Assembly (NCBI GenBank): GCA_030710605.1
Contig: CP092879.1
Location: forward strand, 40,877,669 to 40,941,668
DNA: 64,000 nucleotides
Reading direction: 5' to 3'
Source: Cordylochernes scorpioides
Lineage: Eukaryota > Arthropoda > Arachnida > Pseudoscorpiones > Chernetidae
The notes beneath the pieces are model-generated. The model was not told the origin of the DNA. It saw nothing but the letters and a program-made list of their open reading frames with translations, and did no database searches. Of this stretch, positions 11,043 through 20,893 are shown one piece after another. Within the stretch, counting starts at the first letter, position 1. The number at the start of each line of letters is the position of its first letter. A program made the position numbers and the translations under genes.

Positions 11043-11311
11043 TCATATATAAATACACGGCATATATTTTTATAATAGATGATTTTAAACACCGTTTAAA
11101 AGTAAAGCAAAGAGAGAAGGTATATATGCAAAGTTTTACCATGTAATTATTCGAAAATATAATAACTTTTTCTGAATATAGTGTATATTGGCATATATTA
11201 CTACATATTAAAAATGTAGTAATATATGTCACTTTTATGTATTTTGTATTGTTGCATGTTTTAGGTCCTTTGCGACACGCTCCTTCTTATCATTGGTCAC
11301 CAAAAACCATA
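11043..11311. repeat. Direct repeat, second copy (block A)
   Basis: The segment is homologous to 9584-9765 and 9930-10022. It contains a near-perfect palindrome ACATATATTACTACAT/ATGTAGTAATATATGT (about 11190-11228). In block B the equivalent palindrome is the insertion site of the Helitron stack. Confidence 0.8.
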
Positions 11312-12045
11312 TACACTCATAGACAACACTTAAGAAGGTTGTACCTTTTAGCATGTATATATCGGGATTCAGAATATACAAAAATTTTAGAGTGAGACTA
11401 TCTTGATGCTTAAAAACATTTAAAAACTAAACTATTAATACATATTAATGTGAAAAACTAGACTTTCTTGATTATGTATCAGACAGCTTCGATATTGTAT
11501 TAAACTGAATTTTTATATACCCTTCATTTGAGTTAAAATATCAGACCTTCAGGGATAAGTATCTTTAAAATAAACCTTTATTCTTTAGGTTCAGGGCACG
11601 AACGTCCTTCTACAGGAGTAACATGGTATAACACGATTCTCCTGTGGAAAGGCGTTCGTTCCCGAAAGCTAGAGATTAAAGAGTTCTGAAAAGATACAAG
11701 AGAGTACTTGTACTTATCCCCGGAAGCCCGGTATACAAGGGATTGTTTTATTGAATACCCTTCATTTGTTGTTGAATACAGTTGTTGTTGCTTATTCCTC
11801 AAGTCGTTTAAACGATCTCCATTAGGTCCCATTGTCTCAGCTTTTAAAATTCTATTCCTGGGGTTTTCCCAGAGGTCTTTTTTGGAGGATTTGATACAAT
11901 TCAATAGATGTTCAGGACTGGCTGGTTGGAAATCGCATACGTTGAATACAGTGAATTGGTGTTTTAAAAGAATTATGAATATATGCTTCTAGGACTTCAG
12001 AAAGGTATATCTGAAGATTTGATTATATTTTAATTGCATTCAGTA
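11312..12045. other. AT-rich spacer with hairpin
   Basis: No gene is recognised. An imperfect inverted repeat (ACGAACGTCCTTCTACAGGAG pairing with CTCCTGTGGAAAGGCGTTCGT) lies at about 11599-11665. Open frames on both strands between 11578 and 11992 are not similar to anything I know. About 115 bases (11930-12048) are absent from block B. Confidence 0.4.
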
Positions 12046-12262
12046 TTGATATCATTCGGGAAGCCTTCACCATCATCCCCCCTGACCTGCAGGGCTGGGT
12101 CTTCGGACTTGACATTGATTATGACGCTCTGGACATCCTGGCGTCTGCTAAAACCTGCATTTACAAATATTTAATCGGTGTGGAACTGGGAATGTACCAA
12201 GGAGACCTCCTCCTTGTTTGGAGGAGGACCCTCTCAAGGTGGTGGAGCCTTCATCGATGAAT
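12046..12262 (+). other. GC-balanced exon-like block
   Basis: The composition rises sharply here. The plus frame reads IIREAFTIIPPDLQGW, then VFGLDIDYDALDILASA, through to a stop near 12260. Block B (49625-49777) matches but has a TAA where A has CAA (around 12201). This could be a decayed exon or a coding remnant of an unknown repeat. I do not recognise it. Confidence 0.3.
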
Positions 12263-12828
12263 TAAGATATAAATATTGCTGTTTTTTGACTTAACTAAGA
12301 GTCAATAGAGGATGTTTAGAATTATCTAAATTCTAGAGGCTATATAAAGCCATCATATTTCGTTTGTTTTCAGTTTTTCTTTTTCAAATTATATTTTTCA
12401 AAGAAATAGTTTGGGAGATCTTTTATGTGGTATTCTAAGTTTCAAATTAAATGTAAGGCAAAAATTTCCAATTTATTATTTTTATTAAGCCCAATATACA
12501 TATATAAATCTATATATTACAGTTATATCAACACAAACACCTTTGTGATAAATAACTCTATGGTACATAATTCTTAAATATTAAAATATATAATATACAA
12601 TATCATTATAATACACAATATCACAATAATACAATTTCAGCTTAAATTTTTATTTACATTCCATCCTGGTCGAGATGACTAATGTACAATTAAAACATGA
12701 AGAAAGGTAACCATTCGGAGGTATGCATTTTTATTGTCAAATTGATTTTTTGTTTAGAGAGAGAGAACGGAAGTTACTTTTTGAAAGGCCTTGGGTTTTT
12801 TAGTGAGCGTTTTTTTAAACACTTAGAT
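12263..12828. other. AT-rich spacer, no gene seen
   Basis: Mostly A/T runs. A GAGAGAGAGA stretch lies near 12757. The sequence is shared with block B except for minor indels. Confidence 0.6.
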
Positions 12829-12985
12829 TTTTTAATGAATGAAAGGATTGTTTGCAAAAAGTTTCTTTTATTCTTAAATTTAAGAGCCAAATTTAAGAAT
12901 AAAAGAAACTTTTTGCAAACAATCCTTTCATTCATTAAATTACTGATTGCAATTATTTAGGTTTTTTATAGTGAAACACTTAGAT
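12829..12985. repeat. 51-bp perfect inverted repeat, absent from block B
   Basis: Arms 12831-12881 and 12889-12939 are exact reverse complements separated by a 7-base loop (AAGAGCC). Block B reads straight through AAACACTTAGAT once (near 50349), whereas A has that 12-mer on both sides (12817-12828 and 12974-12985). An RNA from here would fold into a long perfect stem. The origin may be a template switch or a foldback insertion. Confidence 0.9.
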
Positions 12986-13499
12986 ATTCAAAACATATCA
13001 AATCAAATATTTATCTAATTACCAATGCGTATTTTGTATTTGAATATTTTTTTTTGTAAAAACTTTTTAAAAATATTTAGTTAAAAATTTAGCGCGCTCC
13101 ATATTTCACACGTTTTTGTTTTTATAAAGAATGTAATACAACAAAAGTAAAAATAAGCGTAGAAGAAATTGTAGAAATATTTTTTTTCCTGATTTAAATT
13201 TAGGACATATTTCTGTTAAAGCACCATCTGGATTCAGTAGATGTGGAAATGACAACTACCATTTTTAAGCAATAAATTCACATTTCTCCCTATTCTTTCT
13301 TAGGATTGGCTGACAGAGGGAAATATATTTATAACCCAGGTTCCTGGAGCGTAGAGCGCCAACTACCCGGTTTTTGTTTACACACGACACAAACAATAAC
13401 AAACAGTGATGATGATAATAAGTAAATGCAGTAAATATCACGAAAAAAGTAGATCAAATATTAGATTAAAAATATAGGCTTTATACCTAAACTAAATAC
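12986..13499. other. AT-rich spacer
   Basis: No gene is seen. The segment contains GAGCGCCAACTACCCGG near 13353, one of several GCGCCA(T/A)CT-like strings in this window, and GCACCATCTGGATTC near 13221. Confidence 0.5.
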
Positions 13500-13600
13500 T
13501 AGGAAAATTTCATTAGGGAATAAGTTGGCCCTAAACATAAGAGGGTGAAGAAAGACCTGAGATTGACCAGTATGTTATAACCCGCGATGAAAAATTTTAT
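13500..13600 (-). pseudogene. Receptor C-terminal relic (block A)
   Basis: Plus-strand text (GGGAATAAGTTGGCCCTAAA, GGTGAAGAAAGACCTGAGAT) is a degraded match to the last 35 or so codons of the GR genes, such as 24790-24880. Only the final helix region is left. The copy at 50880-50975 has a further deletion. It is a dead fragment of the receptor family. Confidence 0.65.
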
Positions 13601-13668
13601 GAATATGAAAATTTATAGAAAAGATTACTTATAATGATTAATTAGAAGCAATTTTTCGCTTTTATATA

Positions 13669-13843
13669 CAGTAGAACCTCTCTGTAAAGGACACCTAATT
13701 GCAGAGACAAAGTGTCCTTTAGGGAGAGGTGTCCTCTTACCGAAGAGTTACTAAAGAGTAAAAATGATAATTTTACAAATGAAAACTGTCCTTTATAGAG
13801 AGGTGTCTTCTAGCGCGAGTGTACTCTCATGGAGGTTCTACTG
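13669..13843. mobile_element. Tigger-like MITE, 175 bp (block A)
   Basis: Inverted ends CAGTAGAACCTC/GAGGTTCTACTG are flanked by TA on both sides. The body repeats GTCCTTT and AGGTGTCCTC motifs in inverted arrangement. There is no coding sequence. A TA target and these ends fit a pogo/Tigger-derived MITE. The identical-length copy is at 51046-51220. Confidence 0.8.
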
Positions 13844-14304
13844 TAGCTTAATCTGTATCAATCGTATAAAAGGATATTCATTTAAAAAATAATTAGTTAA
13901 AAATATTTGGCAAAAATGATGTAGTGCAATGAAAAGTACCCAATTCTCTTATCATCAAAATTATTTACAAAAATATGAATGTGAAAACATAAGAAAAAAA
14001 AAAGGCTAAAGGTAGGTGTTGATATTAAAAATAAAACAACATTAAAATATTATAATAAAAGTATAGAAAGAGAGACAACAGTTCATATTTGAGATTACAT
14101 AATAAAAAAAGAAGTAGTGTATAAGTGGATACTTGAAGTATAAAAGTAAAAATTTGTCCAAAGATTTATAAATCTTGAGTTCTTTATGGCATAGGGAGAG
14201 AGAGATTGAGAAATAATCATCACGATTCAAAAAAGCAGCATTAATTTCAAAAGTTTAGACGTTATCAAAGAAACTAAACGAAAATAATTTTCAAAATAAT
14301 CTTT
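13844..14304. other. 3' flank of GR1, AT-rich
   Basis: No gene is seen. The sequence is shared with block B at 51221-51680. Confidence 0.6.
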
Positions 14305-15327
14305 CTATTTGAAATATTTCACTTCAGTAGGAAAAGGTACCAGCAAAGAATAAGATAGCCCAAAACATATAATGGTGAAGAAAGAGCTGAGGTTGACCTC
14401 TATGTGATAGCCTGCGGTGATAGCCAACCTTGGTTTCACCACGTCAAACGTCACAGCCAGGTACCTAGTAGATGAACAAATCCGAGTTTGGTTGTACAAT
14501 AGAATCTCCAAAAACTGTTGAGAAGCATTCGATAAAATTTCACCCGATAGGAAGATGAGAAACAGTGCGAGTAAAGAATAAGCTTCAGATGCGTATACAA
14601 TTATTTTAAAATTAAATTCATATTTTCCCATGTTTTGAATATAAAAAAGCCATGAAGTTAGAAAATGTATATATAAATGCAAGAACAGAGAAAATGGTAT
14701 CAATTGGTTTAATTATTTCGTTCCGTATTCTAAGATAATTTTTAAGGAATGCATCTAGGGATTTATTATCATTGAAGGATTCAATTTCTTTGTTGAGATT
14801 CAAGAAAATGGATATTGTCCGGGCAAGAAGGAATACATAAGTTTGGACAGAAAGTAATCCAAAAAACACCATGATATCTGACACAATAAGATTAAAATTC
14901 ACAATAATGTAACAATGCCACATTGTAACAATATGAAAAACACTAGTTATAATATATACTATAAATAAAATTGTAAATACAATGTAATAATTATTTTCTA
15001 AGATTTCTTATATACATATTTACAAAAAACTGGATTTCCTAAAATAGATTTAAGTACATTAGATTTAGAACGGCAAAATATTATGATAGAGAGGATAATA
15101 AAAACCTTTGAGAATTCAGTAATCCTGAGAAGAGGGCTATAATCCACGAAGATCCAGGTGAGAGGTTCCTTCAAAAGAAAGAGAATGACCCAGGACCAAA
15201 AGTAGATTGAGTGTAAGGTCTTGGGAGGTCCAAGAGAGAAACATTGGGTTCCTGTGATCAGAAATATGAGATACCATGGAAGAAGGCCCTCTTCTAGATC
15301 AGAGGTCACTTCTGACCAAGCGATCAT
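14305..15327 (-). pseudogene. Gustatory-receptor-like pseudogene GR1 (block A)
   Basis: A single-exon seven-helix receptor of the insect-type gustatory receptor (7tm_7) superfamily on the minus strand, from ATG at 15327 to the stop at 14305. The N-terminal frame (109 residues, with LLKEPLTWIFVDYSP) breaks near 15000, where block B has a few more bases in TTTTCTAAGAAATATTTC. A second break near 14640 is a two-base loss relative to B. The C-terminus keeps the family signature STRYLAVTFDVVKPRLA and SFFTIICFGLSYSLLVPF. An intact gene would make a plasma-membrane chemoreceptor; this copy cannot. Block B's copy carries different lesions plus an LTR insertion. Confidence 0.75.
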
Positions 15328-16384
15328 TTTTGATTGAATCTTGATGGTAGGGTGTCAACCTAGATACATAGAGGTCTGTTTACCAACATAATGTCACCAA
15401 GGGTATGTTTAGCTATTGTGTTCAAGATCAAGCTTCTGTTGGGAAAAATGTATGGTTTCGTAGAGGAAGATCCTTTATTACTTAAAAGGTATAAACTATT
15501 AAAGAAGGACAAAAGATCAAACTATATGTACATCAGCAGCTCACGCCGGCCTGCCCTATCCAATAACCGCTAGCCTACTAACAAACCAACAAAGCAAAGC
15601 TATATAGACAGAGATGTCAATTTACATAGACAATACTAAAACTCTATGCAAACACAAGAGTATTGTATCGTAGAAACATTCGAAATTGCTACTTCAACAG
15701 CTTCTAAAAACAAAATTGCCTTCTATACCTGTTAATGATATGATACATCAGATATTCCATCAACAGGAAACGCATCTAAATACTCCACTGACAATAGAGG
15801 ACCTATTTACCAGGACTATAACTACCATCGCAAAATTGGAGAGGAGTGGACTTCAGGAATTAGTTTAACCATGGAGATAAGCACCACCACACCACCAGGA
15901 TATCTTTGATGATTTCATTTTCAAAAATCCATTAATTATTTTAATTGTGGAATAAATTACAAGCAAAAAATCTTGGCTCATATCTTAATTAAATAGGGAT
16001 GGCAACTTAATTTGTATATTTCAAAAATAACTAAGATATATTGTGTATAAAAATAATTTATATGATCCCATTTTTATGTTCTTCTGAGAAAAGTGTCTAT
16101 TCAGGGTTTGTTATTCTAAATTTTCTGCTTGTGCAAGAGTCATCAAGACTATACCCGTTTTCTAATAATGCAGATCCTTCGAACAAAATTGAATGGTCAA
16201 AATCTCTTCCTCTCCTCAATTTTTTCCTTTTATTATCCTCAATTGATTCAGCATAGTCATTGCTTTAGAAACTATAGTGCTGGATGTAAAATGAAGGGAA
16301 GCATTTTTTAAAAATACATTTTTGGAATTCTGTCCTAAATTATGGTCCATTTCTAACTATTCTATATTTCTGCAATTTATTTTT
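15328..16384. other. Spacer 5' of GR1
   Basis: Two 60-codon plus-strand frames (15391-15573 and 15686-15868) are conserved in block B (58854-59036 and 59149-59331) with a few replacements each. They resemble nothing known and are probably chance. The rest is AT-rich, and no promoter for GR1 could be assigned. Confidence 0.4.
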
Positions 16385-16748
16385 TCACCTGAAAAGAACA
16401 AATAAAAGTTGTTTATAGATTTAAAAAATCATAATCTATCAAGAAACTTACCTCCAGAAAATCTGTTGAATTATTTTAATTTAAATAAACAATTTTGCAA
16501 GTGGCTGAATTGTCTTCTATTTTAAGAAATAAATCATTTGGGCTGAAAAAGAACTACTTGCTGCAAATTTTCACCCGAATAGAACAAATACAAGTTGTTT
16601 ATAGATTTTTAAAAATCATAATCTATCAAGAAACTCCTTCCAGAAAATCTGTTGCATTATTTTAATTTAAATAAACAATTTTGCAAGTGAATGAAGTGTC
16701 TTCCTATTTTAAGAAATAAATCATTTGGGTTGAAAAAGAACTACTAAG
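16385..16748. repeat. Tandem duplication of about 180 bp (block A)
   Basis: The segment starting TTCACCTGAAAAGAACAAAT repeats as TTCACCCGAATAGAACAAAT about 185 bases later. Both contain AATCATAATCTATCAAGAAA and TTTTGCAAGTG. Block B has the same pair at about 59850-60215. Confidence 0.85.
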
Positions 16749-16831
16749 GAGTATAGGTCAGTACAAGGGGCATAAATAGTAATTGGAATACTTGAATTCT
16801 ATGGCCATATAGTAGCAAAAATTTGCAGTAA

Positions 16832-16895
16832 GTATAGATCTTACTACATCAAGCGTCGTAGCCAGGTACCTATATGGTCGAGGGATAGATTAGAT
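16832..16895 (-). pseudogene. Receptor relic next to MITE (block A)
   Basis: CATCAAGCGTCGTAGCCAGG and TACCTATATGGTCGAGGG match, with changes, the segment of GR3 encoding PSTRYLAATLDV (27190-27235). The MITE at 16896 begins right after it. The equivalent in block B is 60300-60365. Confidence 0.55.
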
Positions 16896-17101
16896 CAGGG
16901 GTTGGCAAACTTTGAGTAAGAAGAGTCAAAAATTACAATTTACACAATTGAAAAGTTTTTAAAAAAGCCACAAAATGTTTTATCGCCAACAATAAATAGT
17001 ACTCACATAAATAATATTTACGTATGGAACTATATAAAGAGTTGCAGCTTCACATCCAAAGAGCTGCATGTGGCTCGCGAGCTGCAATTTGCCGACCTCT
17101 G
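16896..17101. mobile_element. hAT-like MITE, 206 bp (block A)
   Basis: The ends CAGGGGTTGGCAAACT and the imperfect complement GCCGACCTCTG resemble hAT termini. A TGTGGCTCGCGAGCTGC palindrome is internal. No 8-bp target duplication is obvious. The copy at 60366-60570 is the same element in block B. Confidence 0.6.
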
Positions 17102-17612
17102 AAAATAGGTTAAAGAGATACAATGAGTGATTCAAGAATTGTTGGAAACATTTGATGAAATATCAAAAAAGAAAGATGAAACAGATGATTAAAAAGGTAG
17201 GTGTCCGTAATGTACAAAGCTATTTTGATTTCATTAGGAAACTCATGTATATATTTACACAGGTGCTAATACATAATTATAATCTACACATAATGCTGAA
17301 AATGTTTATTGTGCCTATTGCAACAACCCTTCTAAAGGATGAATAGAGTGGGCGGGATATTTACCTAGTTCGTATTGTCTACAGTTTCTAGGTCAACCGT
17401 CAGTTTGTTGCCTACAAAAATCATTATTATTATTATTATCCATTATATCATAATGACAATGAGGAGATAATATTTGTTGAATTGATCATCAGGCTGATAG
17501 GGTAAAATATTGTAATGGTAATAATTAGGTTAATTGAAATGATAATTATAATATTTTGGTAGAACAATATTGCATTATGATGCATTAGAGCCCCCCATCT
17601 GTTATGAAAATT
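17102..17612. other. AT-rich spacer
   Basis: No gene is seen. The segment contains an ATT microsatellite-like run near 17425 and CCCCCCATCTG at 17591, just before the hairpin element. Confidence 0.5.
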
Positions 17613-17758
17613 CGAAACTATTTTAGACGCGTATGATGCTTTTTAAAATTAAACAATATCTACTGCCCTTACTGCCCTCCCATTAATTTTTCTATTACAG
17701 TAAGGGCAGTAGAAATTGTTTAATTTTAAAAGAATCATACGCGTCTATAATAGTTTCG
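17613..17758. mobile_element. Hairpin MITE, 146 bp (block A)
   Basis: The arms CGAAACTATTTTAGACGCGT and its complement continue inward to CTACTGCCCTTACTG/CAGTAAGGGCAGTAG. The loop is about 20 bases. It is related to 20002-20108 and to the large hairpin 28423-28767, which shares the ACTG(C/T)CCTTACTG arm. Confidence 0.75.
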
Positions 17759-18179
17759 GATTTTCAAAACTATATTGATAGGATAAATATTCACTTAGGT
17801 AAATCCCATGCGAAACCAATCTCTTCGTTTAATCTATATATATAAAATTGAATGTCTGTCTGTCTGTTTGTTTGTACTCTATAGATTCAAAAACCATACA
17901 TCCAATCGCCGTGAAATTTTGGGATATTAATAGGTATATCACCGGGAAGGTTTTAGAAAAATAATTTCATGAATATCTTGAATATCCTTAGAGTTATTTG
18001 CAGATTTGTAGATTTAACTCGCAAGCAGCGCCCCCATTGTGACGATGATAACAAGTTTTCTTATCACTAAGTTTGTTATCTTAAATATTATTTATCAAAA
18101 GTAAGATTATCTCAGGATGACACGGCAATGTGACACGGAAAAAAATGTTCACTAGATAAAACTATGATTTTCTATATGA

Positions 18180-18805
18180 TATAAAAAGCCAACAATGAAG
18201 AGTGAATGTAAGATAAAAAGCCAACAATGAAGAGTAAATGTAATATAAAAAGCCAACAGAGTGAATGTAAGATAAAAAGCCAACAATGAAGAGTGAATGT
18301 AATATAAAAAGCCAACAATGAAGAGTGAATGTAATATAAAAAGCCAACAATGAAGAATGAATGTAAGATAAAAAGCCAACAATGAAGAGTGAATGTAAGA
18401 TAAAAAGCCAACAATGAAGAGTAAATGTAATATAAAAAGCCAACAATGAAGAATGAATGTAAGATAAAAAGCCAACAATGAAGAGTAAATATAATATAAA
18501 AAGCCAACAATGAAGAGTGAATGTAAGATAAAAAGCCAACAATGAAGAGTAAATGTAATATAAAAAGCCAACAGAGTGAATGTAAGATAAAAAGCCAACA
18601 ATGAAGAATGAATGTAAGATAAAAAGCCAACAATGAAGAGTGAATGTAATATAAAAAGCCAACAATGAAGAATGAATGTAAGATAAAAAGCCAACAATGA
18701 AGAGTGAATGTAAGATAAAAAGCAAACAATGAAGAGTAAATGTAATATAAAAAGTCAACAATGAAGAATGAATGTAAGATAAAAAGCCAACAATGAAGAG
18801 TAGAT
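18180..18805. repeat. 32-bp satellite inside the Helitron
   Basis: About 20 monomers are built on AAAAAGCCAACAATGAAGAG, alternating GTAAGATA and GTAATATA. Two 24-bp variants lacking part of the core (at about 18249 and 18565) lie about 0.3 kb apart, suggesting higher-order duplication. Long minus-strand frames are an artefact of the repeat. Confidence 0.95.
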
Positions 18806-19043
18806 CTCTATATATATATATAAAAGTCAATTTCTGTCTGTCTGTCTGTTTCGCGATAAACTCAAAAACTACTGAACCAATTGGTACCATATTTTGCATG
18901 TCGCTTTTTATAAACCTGAGGAAAATTTTCGGCTGCATTTTGAATAGTTTTTTGGCTATTTCTTTTTTTTTTCATTTGAAGAACTTTTTTTACGCGGACT
19001 AATCCGGAATGGAATGAATACCTAAATATGGCCATTTTTTTAA
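18806..19043 (+). mobile_element. Nested Helitron 5' end, second family
   Basis: The segment begins TCTATATATATATATAAAAG, followed by TTTCTGTCTGTCTGTCTG and ACTCAAAAACTACTGAACCA. That is a Helitron start different from the host element's. It leads straight to the tRNA gene. No separate 3' end was identified. Confidence 0.65.
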
Positions 19044-19114
19044 GCATCGATGGTTCAGTGGTAGAATGCTCGCCTGCCACGCGGGCGGCCCGGGTTCGAT
19101 TCCCGGCCGATGCA
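19044..19114 (+). tRNA. tRNA-Gly (anticodon GCC)
   Basis: The sequence folds into a full cloverleaf of 71 bases. Anticodon GCC is at 19076-19078, the T-arm is GGGTTCGATTCCC, and the acceptor is GCATCG/CGATGC. It is followed directly by a run of at least ten T, a pol III terminator. Intragenic A and B boxes appear intact. The last acceptor pair is A7-C66, where animal tRNA-Gly(GCC) usually has G-C. The gene is absent from block B because it lies wholly inside the Helitron insert. It could supply glycine tRNA or be a passenger copy. Confidence 0.9.
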
Positions 19115-20001
19115 TTTTTTTTTTTTTACAATTTTTAAAACTCTTTTATATTATCTTAAATATATATAATTGAATGTCTGTCTGTCTGTACTCTATAGAT
19201 TCAAAAACCATACATCCAATCGCCGTGAAATTTTGGGATATTATTAGGTATATCACCGGGAAGGTTTTTGAAAAAATAATTTCATGAATATCTTGAATAT
19301 CCTTAGAGTTATTTGCAGATTTGTAGATTTAACTCGCAAGCAGCGCCCCCATTGTGACGATGATAACAAGTTTTCTTATCACTAAGTTTGTTATCTTAAA
19401 TATTATTTATCAAAAGTAAGATTATCTCAGGATGACACGGCAATTTATTTGCGACAAGAATAATGATACAATTCCAAGGCGAAGATATTATTCCTTTAAC
19501 TTCCAATTACCGAGGGAACCAATTAATATTGATTTTATTCAACTTATCGAGTATTTCTCAAGGGACCGGGAAAAAATGTTCACTAGATAAAACTATGATT
19601 TTCTAATGTAGAAAATTAGGAAAGACAAAATTCAGGATGACAAGGCACACAGGGACCGGGAAAAAATGTTCACTTTATCGAGAGATTCAAATTTACGAGT
19701 TTCAAATTATCAAAATATATCTTTTTTATTTTTTAATAAGTTTTTAGAGAATTGTTTTAACAAATGTTCGCTAGACAAACCTTTACTCGGGTAAAACCCC
19801 GGGCGAAGCCGAGTACGTTTTATAAGTTTAAAGAGAATTGTTTTAACAAATGTTCGTTAGACAAACATTCACTCGGGTAAAACCCGGGCGAAGCCGGGCG
19901 GGTCCGCTAGTTTATATATAAAAAGTTATAAAATAAATATATAAATGTGTATATTTGTGTTTATATTATGATGCACTAGCGCGCCATCTGTTTTGAGAAT
20001 T

Positions 20002-20108
20002 CGAAACTATTTTACACGCGTAAGATTCTTTTTGAAATTAAGTTGCAGGAAGGGCAGTAGAAATTGTTTAATTTCAAAAAGAGTCTTACGAGTCTAAAAT
20101 AGTTTCGA
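20002..20108. mobile_element. Hairpin MITE, 107 bp (block A)
   Basis: CGAAACTATTTTACACGCGT pairs with its near-complement ending AATAGTTTCGA. The centre keeps AAGGGCAGTAGAAATTG, as in 17613-17758. It is flanked by GCGCGCCATCTG. The block B copy is 61394-61500. Confidence 0.7.
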
Positions 20109-20617
20109 AATTTCATATTTGTGTTTGTTATAAAATCCCACAATATTTGGCCAATCTAGACGAATTTCAACCGGATATAAAGTTAACTCTGAAAAGAGTC
20201 ACTGTCATCAACCTCGGAATATGTAAATCAATCAAAAACCGGTCAACTCAAATTTGAGTTATAATTATAATTGGCTCGTAAAATTATAATGATGATAATA
20301 ATATAATGATAAATATATATCTTACTATATTATTATTACTACTAATAATGAACCTTTGTCGAAAAAATATTTGTTGGGCAAACATTCACTCGGGCAGAAT
20401 CCAATCAAACTGGAATATTTAGCTAATTTTAAATAAAAATAAATTCTAAAATTTCCGTTGAATCATATTTCAAAATCTCTAATACCCAATGTGGACACTT
20501 GTCTTCATATGAGAAGAACTAACGGATATTTAGATTTTTATTCAATATTTTGTTTATTCCCCCCTTTTAACCAAAAATAAAAGCGGTTATGTACTAATTT
20601 TCCACTCAATTATTTGC
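20109..20617. other. AT-rich spacer
   Basis: No gene is seen. A fragment GGGCAAACATTCACTCGGGC (20374) resembles Helitron 3' sequence, so an old, truncated Helitron end may lie here. It is shared with block B. Confidence 0.4.
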
Positions 20618-20619
20618 TA

Positions 20620-20885
20620 AGATGTTAGCTAAACCATATAAGTCCGGAGTCGACCGGTCTCTTCCTCCTGGGCTCAATTTTGGTGAAGCCCACATTGTCC
20701 TCCATAGAGAGTTGATTCTCCTGAGCGAAGAGTTCAGCTCAGCTTGTCGATGGCTTGCCTGTTCCAGGTTGTTGTTGATTGAGAATCGCCTTCTCCATTT
20801 CCGAAGAGGTGCTGATTGCATCAGCAGACGTTGATGGCAATTGGCTTTCAACCAATGCCATTGGTAGTTCGAAGGGTGGGGAATC
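20620..20885 (-). other. Exon-like block, function unknown
   Basis: The composition becomes balanced. On the minus strand the block is preceded by a pyrimidine-rich tract ending ...CTTACTATAG (seen uninterrupted in block B), which looks like a splice acceptor. One minus frame (ELPMALVESQLPSTS, then TGA, then FTKIEPRRKRPVDS) changes only silently or I/V between blocks, but has a TGA in both. Another minus frame (81 residues, ending DLYGLANILANN) shows two replacements. It could be a dead exon, a UTR exon or a retroelement remnant. The hAT element sits 8 bases beyond its edge. Confidence 0.3.
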
Positions 20886-20893
20886 CTCTATAG
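20886..20893. repeat. hAT target duplication, left
   Basis: CTCTATAG here and at 23184-23191. Block B has it once (62278-62285). Confidence 0.95.

Larger units (their letters stand above)
17833..19910 (+). mobile_element. Helitron, 2078 bp, carrying a tRNA gene
   Basis: The element starts TCTATATATATAAAATTG followed by a TGTCTGTCTG repeat, a common Helitron 5' end, and finishes with hairpin ACCCGGGCGAAGCCGGG and CTAG (19907-19910). Block B reads CGTTTAA|TTTATATA at 61296-61310 with no insert. Removing 17833-19910 from A restores this exactly, with an A on the left and a T on the right. Internally it is composite: 5' region, 32-bp satellite, a second Helitron-type 5' end, the tRNA, then a repeat of the first 5' region (about 19160-19440) running to the 3' end. 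There is no transposase frame. Confidence 0.9.

Noticed and set aside
15391-15868. Two 60-codon plus-strand frames conserved between blocks
   Set aside because: The blocks are so similar that conservation is uninformative; replacements are as frequent as silent changes and no domain is seen.
16896-17101. Assignment as part of the 2.3-kb hAT family
   Set aside because: The ends are similar (CAGGGGT) but the next bases differ and no 8-bp duplication is visible, so only a hAT-like call is made.
18152-18938. Minus-strand frames of 181-258 codons with HSLFIVGFLSYIHSSLLAFY repeats
   Set aside because: Product of the 32-bp satellite; hydrophobic appearance arises from the A-rich plus strand, not from a membrane protein.
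20622-20834. Plus-strand frame of 70 codons over the exon-like block
   Set aside because: Minus-strand features (acceptor-like tract, conservative changes) fit better, and this frame has no upstream start context or domain.
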